A DNA stretch of 64,000 nt from Bradyrhizobium sp. NAS96.2 (GTDB lineage Bacteria; Pseudomonadota; Alphaproteobacteria; Rhizobiales; Xanthobacteraceae): the NCBI RefSeq assembly GCF_001908235.1, contig NZ_LGHK01000071.1, forward strand, positions 1 to 64,000, written 5' to 3'. The notes under the pieces are model-generated. The model was not told the DNA's origin. It saw only the letters and a program-made list of their open reading frames with translations, and ran no database searches. The position numbers and the translations under genes were made by a program. How positions within the stretch are numbered: position 1 is the first letter of the stretch; every line of letters starts with the position of its first letter. Below, piece after piece: positions 63,704-64,000 of the stretch.

Positions 63704-64000
63704 TCACCTTCCCGTAAATCTCGGCTTGCGCTTCTCGCTGAAGGCCTTGACGCCTTCCTTGAGATCGTCGCTGTCCCTGACTTCATCGAGCAGCCGCCGC
63801 ACGTCGGCGACCGTTTCCAGCGGCCCCTTCGGCATGGCTTCACGGGCGAGCTTCTTCAGCGCGCGGACCACCAGCGGCGCGTTGCCGGCGATCTTCGCGG
63901 CCATCTCCTGTGCCATCGCGATATGTTGTCCCTTTGGCACAACCTTGTTGACGAAACCGATCTGCCAGGCGCGCTCCGCCGACATCTCCTCGCCGACCAG
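63704..64000 (-). CDS. enoyl-CoA hydratase/isomerase, C-terminal part (cut by window edge)
   Basis: 98 codons of the C-terminus, open to the right edge. The text LVGEEMSAERAWQIGFVNKV and VPKGQHIAMAQEMAAKIAGN, then APLVVRALKKLAREAM, matches the end of crotonase-fold hydratases after the oxyanion loops. The helical tail DVRRLLDEVRDSDDLKEGVK followed by AFSEKRKPRFTGR is typical. The active-site half lies outside the window. Confidence 0.88.
   Translation of the reverse strand: MVGEEMSAERAWQIGFVNKVVPKGQHIAMAQEMAAKIAGNAPLVVRALKKLAREAMPKGPLETVADVRRLLDEVRDSDDLKEGVKAFSEKRKPRFTGR

Overview
The window looks like a chromosome segment from a slow-growing rhizobium of the Bradyrhizobium group (Alphaproteobacteria, Nitrobacteraceae). 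This is inferred from the very GC-rich coding sequence, the glycerol ABC operon in the rhizobial order glpD-S-T-P-Q-U-V, many GTG/TTG starts behind good Shine-Dalgarno (SD) sites, DUF1127/GYD/DUF1993 small proteins, and several families of long palindromic intergenic repeats. No rRNA, tRNA or CRISPR array was recognised.

Layout. 1-8.4 kb is the accessory end: the first codons of an IS1182-type transposase cut by the window edge, a winged-helix/TPR regulator, a DUF1127 protein, a small-ORF and decay zone (2343-3142), then a lone, clearly AT-richer gene (3143-6100). That gene encodes a ~985-residue protein joining a HsdR-N-like nuclease domain, a P-loop NTPase and two C-terminal cold-shock domains. 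It is the best candidate in the window for an undescribed (defence-like) system. 8.4-22.6 kb is housekeeping and stress: an SPFH protein coupled to a ribbon-helix-helix protein, GYD protein, broken aldo/keto reductase, HtpX, a hybrid histidine kinase whose membrane domain keeps all five ethylene-binding residues of plant ETR1, lytic transglycosylase, SDR, Old Yellow Enzyme, and a MarR/flavin-monooxygenase divergent pair with a double operator.

22.7-32.7 kb is the glycerol uptake and catabolism locus (all minus strand): glpR, then glpD, two ATPases, two permeases, small membrane protein GlpU and binding protein GlpV, ended by a strong terminator. A HAD phosphatase precedes glpR. 33.1-39.3 kb is a tight, overlapping fatty-acid beta-oxidation operon (fadE-fadI-fadJ-thioesterase). 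39.5-50 kb holds a Tat-exported SMP-30 protein, a flavin reductase, an RND efflux operon (adaptor-pump-TetR) with a clear TetR-type palindrome upstream, an MFS transporter and a YcaQ-like protein.

50.5-60.1 kb is a cell-envelope cluster: OmpA-family protein, two GT39/PMT-type membrane glycosyltransferases, a FecR-domain protein coupled to an autotransporter-like beta-barrel, small exported proteins, and an OmpR/histidine-kinase pair. 60.2-64 kb has a VOC protein, a Tat-exported alpha/beta hydrolase, a large amidohydrolase with an internal Tat-like motif, and the end of an enoyl-CoA hydratase cut by the right edge.
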